From assembly GCF_022346885.1 (NCBI RefSeq), contig NZ_JAKRNK010000001.1, positions 558,001-622,000 on the forward strand: a stretch of DNA of 64,000 nt, written 5' to 3'. This document shows positions 7,801 to 17,972 of the stretch, piece after piece. Both the position numbers and the translations under genes were made by a program. Position 1 is the stretch's first letter. Every line of letters starts with the position of its first letter. The stretch is from Paenibacillus sp. ACRRX. Its GTDB lineage: Bacteria > Bacillota > Bacilli > Paenibacillales > Paenibacillaceae. Below the pieces are notes generated by a model. It had not been told where the DNA came from and did not search any database. It saw only the letters and a list, made by a program, of their open reading frames with translations.

Positions 7801-10422
7801 ATGATGGCAAAAGCAGAAGTGAAACCAACTGTAGAGATGAAGGAAGCAACAAATGTCGAAGCGCATATTCAACAACTGATTAATCGTGCGAAGAAAGCTC
7901 ATGAAGCATTTATGTCCATGAATCAGGAGCAGATCGATGTTGTTGTTCAACAAATGGCGCTTGCCGGTCTTGACAAGCATATGATGCTTGCCAAACTCGC
8001 AGTAGAGGAAACGGGTCGTGGTGTATACGAAGACAAAATCACGAAAAACATTTTTGCAACGGAATACATTCATAATCATATCAAATATGCCAAAACGGTT
8101 GGTGTAATTGAAGACAATGATTATGATAACTGTGTAAAAATCGCAGAGCCTGTCGGCATTGTAATGGGCGTAACACCGGTTACGAATCCGACTTCAACGA
8201 CCATGTTTAAGGCGCTTATCTCCATTAAGACACGGAACCCGATCATCTTTGCTTTCCATCCATCCGCACAGAAGTGCAGTGCCGAAGCAGCAAGAGTGCT
8301 GGCAGAAGCCGCAGTGAAGTACGGTGCGCCTGAACACTGTATCCAATGGATTGAGATACCTTCGATGGAAGCTACCAACGCCTTGATGAATCATCCTGAT
8401 GTAGCGTTGATCCTGGCAACAGGCGGTTCTGGAATGGTTCGAGCAGCATACAGCGCTGGCAAGCCAGCACTGGGTGTAGGACCTGGTAACGTACCTTGCT
8501 TCATTGAGAAAAGTGCGAAGCTGGATCAGGCCGTAACGGACTTGATTTTGTCCAAAACATTTGATAACGGTATGATCTGTGCATCGGAACAGGCGGTTAT
8601 TATTGAGGAACCGGTATACAACGAAGTGAAAAAATTAATGCAGTATTACGGCTGCTATTTTACCAATAAAGAAGAAACAGCGAAATTGCAAGCGATGGCG
8701 ATCAAGGCAGAGACTTGCGCAGTAAATCCGAACATTGTTGGTCAACCAGCAACTAAGATCGCTGAAATGGCTGGCATCAAAGTGCCTGCCGACACCAAGA
8801 TACTGGTGGCTGAACTCGACGGAGTAGGACCTAAATTCCCGTTGTCTGCTGAGAAATTAAGCCCTGTGCTTGCTTGTTACAAAGTAAAAACAGCGCAAGA
8901 AGGCATCGATCGTGCAGCTGAAATCGTCGCTTTCGGCGGTATGGGCCACTCCTCGGTTATTCATTCGAATAACGAAGAAGTGATTGCAAAGTTCGGTGAT
9001 CGCTTGCCTACTGGACGTATTCTCGTTAACTCGCCGTCGACTCACGGTGCAATCGGCGATTTGTACAATACCAACATTCCATCTCTTACACTGGGCTGTG
9101 GTTCTTATGGTCGCAACTCGACTTCGAACAACGTATCGGCAGTTAATCTTATTAACATCAAACGGGTGGCGAAGCGTACAGTGAACATGCAATGGTTTAA
9201 AGTTCCTAACAAAGTGTATTTTGAAAAAGGCTCCACACAATACTTGGCGAAAATGCCGGATATCGAACGTGTAATGATCGTAACGGACCCTATGATGGTC
9301 AAATTGGGATACGTGGAACGTGTTGAACACTACTTGCGTCAACGTCGTAATCCGGTAGCTATCGAAGTGTTCTACGATGTAGAACCAGATCCATCGACAA
9401 CAACAGTAAACCGTGGTACGGATATGATGAAGAGCTTTAAGCCTGACTGTATCATTGCATTAGGCGGTGGTTCCCCAATGGATGCTGCCAAAGCGATGTG
9501 GCTATTCTACGAATATCCAGATACTGATTTCAACAACTTGAAACAGAAATTCTTGGATATCCGCAAGCGTACATTTAAATATCCGCGTCTGGGTCAGAAA
9601 GCGAAGTTTGTGGCGATTCCAACAACTTCCGGTACAGGTTCTGAGGTTACCTCGTTTGCGGTTATTACAGATAAAGAAAATGGCAACACCAAATATCCGT
9701 TGGCTGATTACGAGCTGACACCAGATGTAGCAATTATCGATCCAGAGTTTGTATACAGTTTGCCTCGCGTAGCGGTAGCGGACACAGGAATGGACGTATT
9801 GACTCACGCGATTGAAGCGTATGTATCCGTTATGGCTAATGACTATACAGATGGCTTGGCTATTAAAGCAATCCAACTCGTCTTTGAGCATTTGGTTAAA
9901 TCGGCTAATGAAGCATGCCCACTGGCTCGTGAGAAGATGCATAATGCATCTACGATTGCAGGGATGGCGTTTGCAAATGCGTTCCTCGGAATCAATCACA
10001 GTTTGGCACACAAATGGGGCGCTCAGTATCATACGGCACACGGCCGCACAAATGCCATCTTGATGCCGCATGTCATTCGTTACAATGCGAAGAAACCGAC
10101 GAAGTTCGCTTCGTTCCCTAAATATGACCACTTCGTAGCAGATGTGCGCTACGCTGAGATCGCTAGAATCTTGGGATTGCCAGCACGTACGACTGAGGAA
10201 GGCGTGAATAGCTTGATTGATGCCATTCGCGACTTGAACCGTCAATTAGGAATCCCAGAAACATTCCAAGAAATTGGTTTCGATCCTAAGGATTTTGAAT
10301 CCCGTGTGGATTACTTGGCAGACCGTGCATTTGAAGATCAATGTACGACCGCCAATCCGAAAATGCCGTTAGTACCAGAATTAGCTGATGTATACCGCAA
10401 TGCATTCTACGGCAGATTCTAA
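7801..10422 (+). CDS. adhE: Bifunctional acetaldehyde-CoA/alcohol dehydrogenase
   Basis: An 873-residue fusion that reduces acetyl-CoA to ethanol in two NADH-dependent steps, re-oxidising NADH in fermentation. The N-terminal aldehyde dehydrogenase half (about 20-450) has the catalytic cysteine C260 in [10 protein letters not shown]. The C-terminal iron alcohol dehydrogenase half (from about 465) has [13 protein letters not shown] (about 553-565), the metal-binding region around [10 protein letters not shown] and the histidines of [11 protein letters not shown] and HTAHGRTN. Length and order are normal for AdhE. GGAGG lies 6 bases before the first ATG (a second ATG follows at once). An Fnr/Rex-like operator upstream and neighbouring pfl genes support anaerobic induction. 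Confidence 0.95.
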   Translation: MMAKAEVKPTVEMKEATNVEAHIQQLINRAKKAHEAFMSMNQEQIDVVVQQMALAGLDKHMMLAKLAVEETGRGVYEDKITKNIFATEYIHNHIKYAKTVGVIEDNDYDNCVKIAEPVGIVMGVTPVTNPTSTTMFKALISIKTRNPIIFAFHPSAQKCSAEAARVLAEAAVKYGAPEHCIQWIEIPSMEATNALMNHPDVALILATGGSGMVRAAYSAGKPALGVGPGNVPCFIEKSAKLDQAVTDLILSKTFDNGMICASEQAVIIEEPVYNEVKKLMQYYGCYFTNKEETAKLQAMAIKAETCAVNPNIVGQPATKIAEMAGIKVPADTKILVAELDGVGPKFPLSAEKLSPVLACYKVKTAQEGIDRAAEIVAFGGMGHSSVIHSNNEEVIAKFGDRLPTGRILVNSPSTHGAIGDLYNTNIPSLTLGCGSYGRNSTSNNVSAVNLINIKRVAKRTVNMQWFKVPNKVYFEKGSTQYLAKMPDIERVMIVTDPMMVKLGYVERVEHYLRQRRNPVAIEVFYDVEPDPSTTTVNRGTDMMKSFKPDCIIALGGGSPMDAAKAMWLFYEYPDTDFNNLKQKFLDIRKRTFKYPRLGQKAKFVAIPTTSGTGSEVTSFAVITDKENGNTKYPLADYELTPDVAIIDPEFVYSLPRVAVADTGMDVLTHAIEAYVSVMANDYTDGLAIKAIQLVFEHLVKSANEACPLAREKMHNASTIAGMAFANAFLGINHSLAHKWGAQYHTAHGRTNAILMPHVIRYNAKKPTKFASFPKYDHFVADVRYAEIARILGLPARTTEEGVNSLIDAIRDLNRQLGIPETFQEIGFDPKDFESRVDYLADRAFEDQCTTANPKMPLVPELADVYRNAFYGRF

Positions 10423-10527
10423 TCGAGTGTACGACACCTCATTCCTTTGAGGTAGTAACGGATCCTGATCACGAGTATATCGCGATCAGGACTCCATTCC
10501 ATCAGGTTGCATCCACCTTTTCTTATA

Positions 10528-10557
10528 GGCGGCAGACTAATGTCTGCTGCCCTTTTT
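10528..10557 (+). terminator. Terminator of adhE
   Basis: GGCGGCAGAC and GTCTGCTGCC form a 10-bp stem (one G-T pair) with a TAAT loop, followed by CTTTTT. A second hairpin without a T-run (CCTGATC/GATCAGG, about 10463-10489) precedes it. Confidence 0.85.
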
Positions 10558-10611
10558 CCAAATTATTTATGGTACAAAATAGCAAACGGATTATGAGGAG
10601 AGATAGGGTAT

Positions 10612-10627
10612 TGTAACAAAATTCACA
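10612..10627. promoter_or_regulatory. Distal Fnr/Rex-like operator of pflB
   Basis: TGTAA-N6-TCACA matches the Fnr palindrome at nine of ten positions. In the longer form TTGTAAC-AAAA-TTCACAA it has a perfect right half of a Rex box, so Rex binding is an alternative. Its centre lies 62 bases upstream of the proximal box. Confidence 0.5.
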
Positions 10628-10643
10628 AAATTGAGATAATTGA

Positions 10644-10659
10644 TGTGATTAAACTCATG
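10644..10659. promoter_or_regulatory. Middle Fnr-like operator of pflB
   Basis: TGTGA-TTAAAC-TCATG matches eight of ten positions. Together with its flank it is an imperfect copy of the proximal box region: TTGAGATAAT plus TGTGATTAAA occurs in both. Confidence 0.45.
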
Positions 10660-10673
10660 TTGAATTGAGATAA

Positions 10674-10689
10674 TGTGATTAAAGTCACA
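10674..10689. promoter_or_regulatory. Proximal, perfect Fnr box of pflB
   Basis: TGTGA-TTAAAG-TCACA is a perfect palindrome. Its centre (10681.5) lies about 41 bases before the start site expected from TACAAT at 10711-10716, the classical class II Fnr activation position. Confidence 0.8.
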
Positions 10690-10710
10690 TAACCACTATG
10701 TGAAAAGGGG

Positions 10711-10716
10711 TACAAT
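10711..10716 (+). promoter_or_regulatory. -10 box of pflB promoter
   Basis: TACAAT with no -35 box; the Fnr box occupies the -35 region. Transcription from here gives a leader of about 200 bases, whose first bases (AGCAAAGA, 10725-10732) can pair with TCTTTGCT at 10777-10784. Confidence 0.6.
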
Positions 10717-10922
10717 TAGCTCATAGCAAAGAAGTTAACGCTATCGATAAAGGATAAGATTCCTATGATGCATCACTCTTTGCTTAGCTGCACTTGGCGT
10801 CATCGTATTGTCAGTTCTACTTCTTAGTTTCCATTTTATTGGATAAGACGTAAGACGTAATGCTGGGTGCAACAAGGATAAGATCTATATATAAAGAAAA
10901 CCTACTTAATGGAGGGATTTCG

Positions 10923-13184
10923 ATGTCGGTAATTGAAAAGAATGTATCAGAAGCAACTAGTCCATGGCGTGGATTCCAAGCAGGAAAATGGAACAATCAT
11001 GTTGACGTTCGCAATTTTATTGAAAAAAACGTTAACCCTTATCTGAACGACGAATCGTTCTTGGTTGGACCAACTCAGAATACGAAAGATTTGTGGGACA
11101 TCGTCAGCCAACTTTCCAAAGAAGAACGTGATCGCGGTGGTGTATGGGATGTAGACGTCAATACGCCAGCAACGATTGTTTCTCACAAACCTGGATACTT
11201 GGATAAAGACAAGGAAGCTGTAGTTGGTGTACAAACAGATGCACCATTCCGTCGTTCCATTCAGCCTTTCGGCGGGATTCGCATGATGATTGATGCTTGT
11301 GAAGCATATGGCTTCAAAATGCCGCAAGAAGTCATCGACATTTTCATGAATATTCGTAAGACGCATAACCAAGGTGTCTTTGATGCTTATACAAGCGATA
11401 TGCGTATGGCCCGCAAATCCGGTATTATTACAGGACTTCCAGATGCATATGGTCGTGGACGGATTATCGGTGACTACCGTCGTGCTGCGTTGTATGGTAT
11501 CGACTTCCTAATTAAAGAAAAGAAACAAGTACTGCAAGATCTTGAAGTGGACGTAATTGATGAAGATGTAATTCGTGATCGTGAAGAGACCTCCGAACAA
11601 ATTCGTGCACTTGGCGAATTAAAGCAGCTTGCAGAAATGCACGGCTTTGATATTTCTAAGCCAGCAGCTAATGCTCGTGAAGCATTCCAATGGTTGTATT
11701 TTGCTTACCTGGCAGCTATTAAAGAACAAAATGGTGCTGCAATGTCACTTGGACGCGTATCCTCCTTCCTTGATATTTACGTTGAACGTGACCTTAAAGA
11801 AGGCACTTTGACCGAAGAGCAAGCGCAAGAATTGGTTGACCATTTTGTGATGAAATTGCGTATTGTGAAGTTCTTGCGTACACCTGACTACAACGAATTG
11901 TTCTCCGGCGACCCTACATGGGTAACGGAATCCATCGGTGGTATGGCGCTTGACGGCACGACGCTTGTTACTAAAAATAGCTTCCGGTTCCTGCACACGC
12001 TGTACAACTTGGGTGCTGCTCCTGAACCTAACTTAACCGTGCTCTGGTCTGAGAAATTGCCAGATGCATTTAAAAAATATTGTGCAAAAGCGTCAATTGA
12101 AACAAGCTCGATTCAATATGAGAACGATGACCTGATGCGTCCACACTTTGGTGATGATTACGGTATTGCTTGTTGTGTATCTGCAATGCGCATCGGTAAA
12201 CAAATGCAGTTCTTCGGCGCTCGCGCCAACTTGGCGAAATGCTTGCTGTACGCTATCAATGGTGGTATAGATGAGAAGCTTGGCGTTCAAGTAGGCCCTG
12301 AGCTGCCTGCGATCACAAGCGATGTGTTAGATTATGATGAAGTTATGAAACGCTTCAAACAAATGATGCAGTGGCTCTCGAAGCTGTACATGAATTCCTT
12401 GAACGTAATCCATTACATGCATGATAAATACAGCTACGAGCGGATTGAGATGGCCCTCCACGATCGTGAAATTCTGCGTACGATGGCATGTGGTATCGCA
12501 GGTTTGTCCGTAGCAGCCGATTCTTTAAGTGCTATTAAGTACGCTAAAGTGAAGCCAATTCGTAACGAGCAAGGCATTGCAGTTGACTTTGAAGTAGAAG
12601 GCGATTTCCCTTGCTACGGTAACAATGACGATCGTGTTGACAACATTGCAATTGAGCTTGTTGAGTCCTTTATGAACATGATTCGTAAAAACAAAACATA
12701 TCGGAATGCGTTGCCGACACAATCCGTCTTGACCATTACGTCTAACGTAGTTTATGGTAAGAAAACAGGTACAACACCTGACGGTCGTAAAGCTGGCGAA
12801 CCATTTGCACCTGGAGCAAACCCAATGCACGGCCGTGACAAAAAAGGAGCGCTTGCTTCATTGAACTCGGTTGCCAAATTGCCATATGAACATAGCTTGG
12901 ACGGTATTTCCAATACGTTCTCCATCGTGCCTAAAGCACTTGGAAAAGATCTGGAAGGTCGCAAAGCTAACTTGGTTGCCATGTTGGACGGTTATTTCCA
13001 TAACCACGCGCACCACTTAAACGTGAACGTATTTGATCGTGAACAATTGTTGGATGCAATGGATCACCCAGAAAACTATCCACAATTAACGATCCGTGTC
13101 TCGGGTTATGCGGTTAACTTCATCAAGTTGACTCGTGAGCAACAACTCGATGTCATCAACCGTACATTCCATGGTTCGATGTAA
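10923..13184 (+). CDS. pflB: Pyruvate formate-lyase
   Basis: A 753-residue glycyl-radical enzyme converting pyruvate and CoA to acetyl-CoA and formate without oxygen. The active-site pair C417-C418 lies in [10 protein letters not shown], and the radical site G728 in RVSGYAV is 25 residues from the end, as in characterised enzymes. The ATG at 10923 has GGAGGG 6 bases upstream; a longer frame from 10860 has no ribosome site. It is followed by its activase, separated by 184 bases containing a long hairpin. Three Fnr-like sites and a class II promoter indicate strong anaerobic activation. With AdhE it forms a formate/ethanol fermentation route. Confidence 0.96.
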   Translation: MSVIEKNVSEATSPWRGFQAGKWNNHVDVRNFIEKNVNPYLNDESFLVGPTQNTKDLWDIVSQLSKEERDRGGVWDVDVNTPATIVSHKPGYLDKDKEAVVGVQTDAPFRRSIQPFGGIRMMIDACEAYGFKMPQEVIDIFMNIRKTHNQGVFDAYTSDMRMARKSGIITGLPDAYGRGRIIGDYRRAALYGIDFLIKEKKQVLQDLEVDVIDEDVIRDREETSEQIRALGELKQLAEMHGFDISKPAANAREAFQWLYFAYLAAIKEQNGAAMSLGRVSSFLDIYVERDLKEGTLTEEQAQELVDHFVMKLRIVKFLRTPDYNELFSGDPTWVTESIGGMALDGTTLVTKNSFRFLHTLYNLGAAPEPNLTVLWSEKLPDAFKKYCAKASIETSSIQYENDDLMRPHFGDDYGIACCVSAMRIGKQMQFFGARANLAKCLLYAINGGIDEKLGVQVGPELPAITSDVLDYDEVMKRFKQMMQWLSKLYMNSLNVIHYMHDKYSYERIEMALHDREILRTMACGIAGLSVAADSLSAIKYAKVKPIRNEQGIAVDFEVEGDFPCYGNNDDRVDNIAIELVESFMNMIRKNKTYRNALPTQSVLTITSNVVYGKKTGTTPDGRKAGEPFAPGANPMHGRDKKGALASLNSVAKLPYEHSLDGISNTFSIVPKALGKDLEGRKANLVAMLDGYFHNHAHHLNVNVFDREQLLDAMDHPENYPQLTIRVSGYAVNFIKLTREQQLDVINRTFHGSM

Positions 13185-13245
13185 ATTGGCTCTTCAGATC
13201 CAATTTGTAACCGTAGATAACTGCAAGTAACTGCACATTATAGTC

Positions 13246-13308
13246 AGGGGCGTGACCGACCCGAACAAACGAACCTTGCTGGGCGTTTATTCGGCTGGTT
13301 GCGCCCCT
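13246..13308 (+). other. Long RNA hairpin between pflB and pflA
   Basis: AGGGGCG (13246-13252) pairs with CGCCCCT (13302-13308). The stem continues through two G-U pairs, ACC/GGT, CCGAA/TTCGG and AAACG/CGTTT to a 12-base loop, about 20 paired positions in all. No T-run follows, so it is not an ordinary terminator. It may partly stop transcription or protect the 3' end of the pflB message. Confidence 0.6.
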
Positions 13309-13368
13309 TCCTTTACGAGTATAATAAACAGAATAGTGCAGAGGGATAGGAAAGGATTTGTGATCGTT

Positions 13369-14109
13369 ATGATTGGACGTATACATTCTGTTGAAACATT
13401 CGGCACGGTTGATGGCCCAGGCATTCGTTTTATTTTATTTCTACAAGGATGCGCGTTAAAATGCCAATATTGTCATAATCGAGATACATGGAACTTAATG
13501 GGCGGCAAAGAGATGTCACTTGAAGAAGTATTAAGCGAGATTGAACCGTATTTGAATTATTACCGCTCATCCGGTGGAGGTCTGACCATTTCAGGAGGAG
13601 AGCCGACGCTGCAGGCACCGTTTGTCAAAGAGATTTTCAAGGCTGTAAAAGAGCGCTGGAATCTGCATACGACACTGGACACAAATGGTTTTAATGAAGT
13701 GACCAAGCTCGAGGAGTTGTATGATCTTACTGATCTAGTGTTGCTGGATATTAAGCATATTAACAACGAGAAGCATCAAGAACTTGTCGGTGTTCCGAAT
13801 CTCCGCACGCTGGAGACTGCCCGTTGGCTGTCTGATCACGGCAAGAAAATGTGGATTCGCCATGTATTTGTGCCTACAAAGAATGACGATGAAGAGGATT
13901 TGCTGGAGTTGGGTCGATTTATTGGCAGTTTAAATGGCGTAGAAAAGTTTGAGCTTCTCCCTTACCATCAGATGGGCGTATATAAATGGGAGGCATGTGG
14001 CGAGAAGTATCCACTGGAAGGTGTTGATTCTCCCACAGAGGAAGAGGTAGAGCGTGCTAAGCGTTTGATAGAATTAGGAAGACAACAAACGTTAAGTAAA
14101 CTTGCTTAA
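13369..14109 (+). CDS. pflA: Pyruvate formate-lyase activating enzyme (radical SAM)
   Basis: A 246-residue radical SAM enzyme that installs the glycyl radical on PflB. The cluster motif is in GCALKCQYCHN (C-x3-C-x2-C), preceded by GTVDGPGIRF, and the SAM-binding SGGEPTLQ follows. Length equals that of well-known PflA proteins. The ATG at 13369 gives the usual N-terminus MIGRIHS; a GTG at 13360 is an alternative that would fit the AAAGGA at 13351-13356 less well in spacing. It lies downstream of pflB with a hairpin between them, which may set a lower level for the activase than for the enzyme. Confidence 0.93.
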   Translation: MIGRIHSVETFGTVDGPGIRFILFLQGCALKCQYCHNRDTWNLMGGKEMSLEEVLSEIEPYLNYYRSSGGGLTISGGEPTLQAPFVKEIFKAVKERWNLHTTLDTNGFNEVTKLEELYDLTDLVLLDIKHINNEKHQELVGVPNLRTLETARWLSDHGKKMWIRHVFVPTKNDDEEDLLELGRFIGSLNGVEKFELLPYHQMGVYKWEACGEKYPLEGVDSPTEEEVERAKRLIELGRQQTLSKLA

Positions 14110-14132
14110 ATGGATTTATAATCAGGAATGCT

Positions 14133-14172
14133 AACCAGAATGGTGTCTGACATCGTTCTGGTTTTATTTTTT
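14133..14172 (+). terminator. Terminator of the pfl operon
   Basis: AACCAGAA (14133-14140) pairs with TTCTGGTT (14156-14163), followed by TTATTTTTTT. Confidence 0.9.
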
Positions 14173-14663
14173 TATGAATAATGAGTTCTAAATGAACTGC
14201 CTGCTTAACAATGACTACTTGATCGCAACCTCAATTGAACCTACATACCTTTTATCAGCCTACATATGTACCGCATCATCATTCGGTCAGCAGTGATCGC
14301 GCTTGAATTTAAATACCTCACGATTGAAACTCTATATTATCTCGACAATCCGCAGCGGCATCCATTAATCCAAGTGTTCAACTCAATTAAGATATCGATC
14401 TCTCGAAGCGAGTATGCAATTGTCTGTGTACACTAACATTTGACATGATTAGCGTCTGTTTGACTAAATAATAAATTTAAAATGGGACAAATATTAAAAA
14501 AAACGAGACTTAAGTCCCGTACAAGGGTCATTTTGTACAATTATTTTTGTATAGTAGAGATTTTTATCCCTATATTAGAAAAATGACATCCTTACGGAAC
14601 ACATTGTCCCGATCTATAATAAGGATGTACCACAAAACAAGACCAAATGGGAGGGTCATAAGG
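14173..14663. other. Non-coding gap upstream of the sugar ABC operon
   Basis: About 490 bases without a supported gene. A possible promoter is TTGACA at 14440-14445 with TAAATA at 14465-14470 (19-base spacing). The 18-base near-palindrome at 14503-14520 (ACGAGACTTAAGTCCCGT, one mismatched pair) is preceded by a run of A residues, so it could be an operator or a minus-strand terminator. No mobile-element remnant is recognised. Confidence 0.4.
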
Positions 14664-16037
14664 ATGAAGAAAAGTTTAACGCTTCTCCTCACTCTGATTT
14701 TTGTAGCATCTGCTGCTCTTACTGGTTGCGGTAGCAGCAACACAGAGACACAAGCTAACGGATCGGACAAAGGAACTGAAACCAAAACAGAAGAGCCTAA
14801 AAAAGCAGAGCCATTTGAGTTAAAACTTCGCCATACGCAAGTTGGTGACGCTAAGAAAAATCGTTTCGCTATCTTGGAAGAGGTTGTTAAGACTACTCAA
14901 GGCGAGAACGAAGGCTTGACAATCAAGCTTGACGGCGTTGAGTCTGACATTAACCGTAAAGAGAAACTTAGAGGCGAGATGGCTGCTGGTGACATTCCGG
15001 ATATTTTCGACGTATTTGGTAGCCCAGACGCTAAATTGTATGCTGGACAAGGCAAGATGCTTGACCTGACGCCTATCCTTGATGAACTCGGAATCAAAGA
15101 CAAGTTCACAGGCTTGGGACCATTCACTTTGGATGATAAAGTATACGGATTGCCAATTGGAGCTTCCGCTGAGGGCGTATTCTACAATAAAGAATACTTT
15201 ACAGCTAAAGGCTTTAAAGTTCCAACAACATGGGCAGAGTGGGAGAAATTGCTGGCTGACGTTAAAGCGGATGGCAAAACACCACTTGCAGGTGCTTCCA
15301 AAGCAGCTTGGGTTCCATTAATGGTAACAAACCAATTGTGGTCACGTACAGCTGGTCCTGAATTCGCTAAAGGCTTCGCTACTGGCGCTGCTAAGTGGAC
15401 TGATCCAGCAATGGTTAAAGCGTTTGCAAAACAAAAAGAGTGGGTTGACAAAGGATACTTCAAAAAAGGCGAACTCGGTTTTGAGTACGCTGAACTGCAA
15501 ACTCAATTCGTTTCTGGTGAAGCTGCAATGATGTTTGATGGTACATGGCAGTCTTCCATCTTCAAAGCGGGCGGTATTGGCGAGAAGATGATCGGTAAAG
15601 TTGGATTCTTTAACGTACCAGCAATCGACGGTGGCCAAGGCGACCAAACAGCAATGATGCAAGATACAAACAATGGTTATGGGTTCTCTGCTAAAGTAGC
15701 TGAAGATCCTCGTAAACTTGCAGCGGTTAAATCTTTCATCAAAAACTTGTACACAGAAGATATGCAGATCCGCGGCTTGGTTGAAGATGGCGTATTGCCT
15801 TCCATGTTGGTAGACAAAGCGAAAATTGATGCCAAAGTTACAGATCCGCTTATGAAAGAAATCGCAACGGTGTTGGCAGGCACAACTTCCTCCTTCCCGG
15901 CGTTTGATGCATTGGTTCAAGCAGACGTGAATACAACATTGTCTATCGAAATTCAGAAGTTGATCGGCGGTCAAACATCACCAGAGAAATTGGCTGAAGC
16001 GGTACAAAAAGTACAAGACGAAGCAAACGGTCAATAA
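14664..16037 (+). CDS. Carbohydrate ABC transporter substrate-binding lipoprotein
   Basis: A 457-residue family 1 extracellular solute-binding protein. The signal peptide starts MKKSLTLLLTL and ends at a lipobox ALTGC, giving a membrane-anchored lipoprotein; a charged linker follows. Typical features include DIPDIFDVFG, the region KVYGLPIGASAEGVFYNKEYF and FVSGEAAMMFDGTWQ. The ATG at 14664 has GGAGG 9 bases upstream; upstream in-frame codons lack one. The two permeases, a YesMN pair and a NagZ-type enzyme follow on the same strand. The context suggests an amino-sugar oligosaccharide ligand, but the substrate cannot be read from sequence. Confidence 0.9.
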   Translation: MKKSLTLLLTLIFVASAALTGCGSSNTETQANGSDKGTETKTEEPKKAEPFELKLRHTQVGDAKKNRFAILEEVVKTTQGENEGLTIKLDGVESDINRKEKLRGEMAAGDIPDIFDVFGSPDAKLYAGQGKMLDLTPILDELGIKDKFTGLGPFTLDDKVYGLPIGASAEGVFYNKEYFTAKGFKVPTTWAEWEKLLADVKADGKTPLAGASKAAWVPLMVTNQLWSRTAGPEFAKGFATGAAKWTDPAMVKAFAKQKEWVDKGYFKKGELGFEYAELQTQFVSGEAAMMFDGTWQSSIFKAGGIGEKMIGKVGFFNVPAIDGGQGDQTAMMQDTNNGYGFSAKVAEDPRKLAAVKSFIKNLYTEDMQIRGLVEDGVLPSMLVDKAKIDAKVTDPLMKEIATVLAGTTSSFPAFDALVQADVNTTLSIEIQKLIGGQTSPEKLAEAVQKVQDEANGQ

Positions 16038-16050
16038 CAATGAAGAAAGG

Positions 16051-16090
16051 AGATGTACCATTCACCCTGTTGTGGGTGGTACATCTTTAT
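16051..16090 (+). terminator. Hairpin between binding protein and permease genes
   Basis: AGATGTAC (16051-16058) pairs with GTACATCT (16079-16086), with an inner CACCC/GGGTG stem, and TTTATTCTT follows. Such partial terminators commonly let the binding protein be made in excess over the permeases. Confidence 0.65.
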
Positions 16091-16148
16091 TCTTATCTAG
16101 GATGTAGAAATGAGTGGAGTAAGTCATACTTAGTGGAGGTTGCCAGCC

Positions 16149-17033
16149 ATGAATAAAGCTTTAAGGAACCCAATCACCTACGCGCTCTTCCTGCTGCCTG
16201 CCCTAATCTTGTTCGTGATGTTCTTTATATATCCGACTATTACAGCGGTATATTATAGCTTTACGAACTGGGACGGGGTCTCCAGCACTATGAAGTTCAT
16301 CGGGTTTAAAAACTATACAAAAGCATTGGGCGACGAGGCATTTTGGAAATCAGTATTAAATAACGGTTATTTCATCTTCTTCTCTTGCTTTATCCAAGTT
16401 CCATTGATTATTTTATTCTCGCTCTTAATCGCTAACGTGAAGAAGTTAAGAGGCTTCTATAAAACAGCTGTCTTTATGCCTTCTGTTATGTCGACGGCAG
16501 TAATCGGTATTTTGTGGTCGTTTATTTATCAGCCAGAGATTGGTCTGATGAATCAAGTACTCGGCATTTTTGGTATCGACCCGATTTATTGGTTAAGTGA
16601 ACAAAAGTACGCAATGTGGGCTATTTTGATTACTAATGCTTGGCAGTGGACCGGATTCTATGTCGTAATGGTGTTAGCTGCGATCCTTGCTATTCCTAAA
16701 GACCTGGAAGAAGCTGCATCAATTGACGGTGCTACAGGTGTTCAACGTGCATTCAAGATTACATTGCCGCTTATTATGCCTATCGTGTCGGTTGTCATCA
16801 TGCTATCTATCGCGGGTGCGATGAAAGCTGCTGATATCGTGCTTGTTATGACTAAAGGCGGACCAGCAGGTTCGACGGACGTCATGGCAACATACATGAT
16901 TCGTTATGCGATCACAAACTTCAAATATGGGTTTGGTAATACGATTGCGGTGTTAATCTTTATCTTTACTGCAATTATCACACTCGTGTATCAGTTGGTG
17001 CTTGCAAGACGTAGCGAAAGGATTGAGTACTAA
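16149..17033 (+). CDS. Carbohydrate ABC transporter permease (MalF-type)
   Basis: A 294-residue membrane protein with six predicted helices and the cytoplasmic EAA loop (EEAASIDGATGVQRAFKITLP) that docks on the ATPase. The ATG at 16149 lies 9 bases after GGAGG (16135-16139); the in-frame TTG at 16140 overlaps the ribosome site and is unlikely. It overlaps the next permease by one base (TAATG). No ATPase gene is present in the cluster, so a shared MsmX/UgpC-type ATPase elsewhere is presumably used, as is common for this family in Gram-positive bacteria. Confidence 0.9.
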   Translation: MNKALRNPITYALFLLPALILFVMFFIYPTITAVYYSFTNWDGVSSTMKFIGFKNYTKALGDEAFWKSVLNNGYFIFFSCFIQVPLIILFSLLIANVKKLRGFYKTAVFMPSVMSTAVIGILWSFIYQPEIGLMNQVLGIFGIDPIYWLSEQKYAMWAILITNAWQWTGFYVVMVLAAILAIPKDLEEAASIDGATGVQRAFKITLPLIMPIVSVVIMLSIAGAMKAADIVLVMTKGGPAGSTDVMATYMIRYAITNFKYGFGNTIAVLIFIFTAIITLVYQLVLARRSERIEY

Positions 17034-17863
17034 TGATGAGAAATTGGAAGAGCAGTATAAATCATATCATTCTACTAGCGTATATGCTCGTCATTTTGTA
17101 TCCGTTCCTGTTTGTCATCTTTTCCTCACTGAAAGCGGACAACGTTACCATTGCATCGAACCCGTTTGGTTTCCCTACAGAGTTCTATTGGGATAACTAC
17201 GTAAACGCGTGGGTAAATGCCAAGATTAGCACGTACTTCTGGAACAGCTTGTACATCGCCCTATTGTGTGCGGTCATATCCATCTTTATCGGTGCAATGG
17301 CTTCCTTTGCTATTACGAGAATGCGCTACGCGAAGCTAAGCCTATTCTTCTTTGGACTTATTACGGTAGGGATGTTGATCCCGAACAACTCTTTAATGCT
17401 TCCGATCTACTTGCTGATTCGTAAAATGGGGATTTTGAATACGCATATGGCCTTGATTGTGCCGTATATAGCGAATGCAATTCCATTTACCGTCATCATA
17501 TTGGCTGCATTTATGCGATCATTGCCAGGTGAGATTGAGGAGGCAGCTGTTGTAGACGGTTTAAGAGCACCAGGTATTTTTGCAAGGGTAGTGCTCCCAC
17601 TTACCGTACCCGCGTTGGTTACCGTATTTATTATTAACTTCTTAGGTAACTGGAACGAGTACTTGCTTGCAAACTACTTCTTGTCCGAAGATGCGCTGCG
17701 AACGCTGCCAGTTGGTATGGTTGGCTTCCGTGACGCCTATCAGACGAACTATGCACAGATGTCAGCGGGTATCGTATTCAGTGTAGTACCAGTTATGGTC
17801 ATTTATGCTGTACTTCAAGAACAAATTATTGAAGGTTTGACGGCAGGTGGCGTTAAAGGATAA
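17033..17863 (+). CDS. Carbohydrate ABC transporter permease (MalG-type)
   Basis: A 276-residue six-helix permease with the EAA motif EEAAVVDGLRAPGIFARVVLP, and the conserved C-terminal QEQIIEGLTAGGVKG of sugar permeases. Its start codon overlaps the stop of the preceding permease (TAATG), implying translational coupling. Together with the preceding permease and the lipoprotein it forms an importer. Confidence 0.9.
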   Translation: MMRNWKSSINHIILLAYMLVILYPFLFVIFSSLKADNVTIASNPFGFPTEFYWDNYVNAWVNAKISTYFWNSLYIALLCAVISIFIGAMASFAITRMRYAKLSLFFFGLITVGMLIPNNSLMLPIYLLIRKMGILNTHMALIVPYIANAIPFTVIILAAFMRSLPGEIEEAAVVDGLRAPGIFARVVLPLTVPALVTVFIINFLGNWNEYLLANYFLSEDALRTLPVGMVGFRDAYQTNYAQMSAGIVFSVVPVMVIYAVLQEQIIEGLTAGGVKG

Positions 17864-17972
17864 TATTATCCACTTTATAAGTGAAATGTAAGCTCTTACG
17901 TGATAAAATGAATATATGATGAATAGAGCCGAAGTGACACGCAGGATCAAAAACAAAGGGGTAATGAGCAGA

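Noticed and set aside
9502-10245. 247-codon frame on the minus strand inside adhE
   Set aside because: Antisense to a clear, full-length adhE; no ribosome site and no recognisable motif.
15342-15974. 210-codon minus-strand frame inside the sugar-binding protein gene
   Set aside because: Shadow frame of a well-supported gene; Cys/His/Phe-rich composition is typical of antisense translation.
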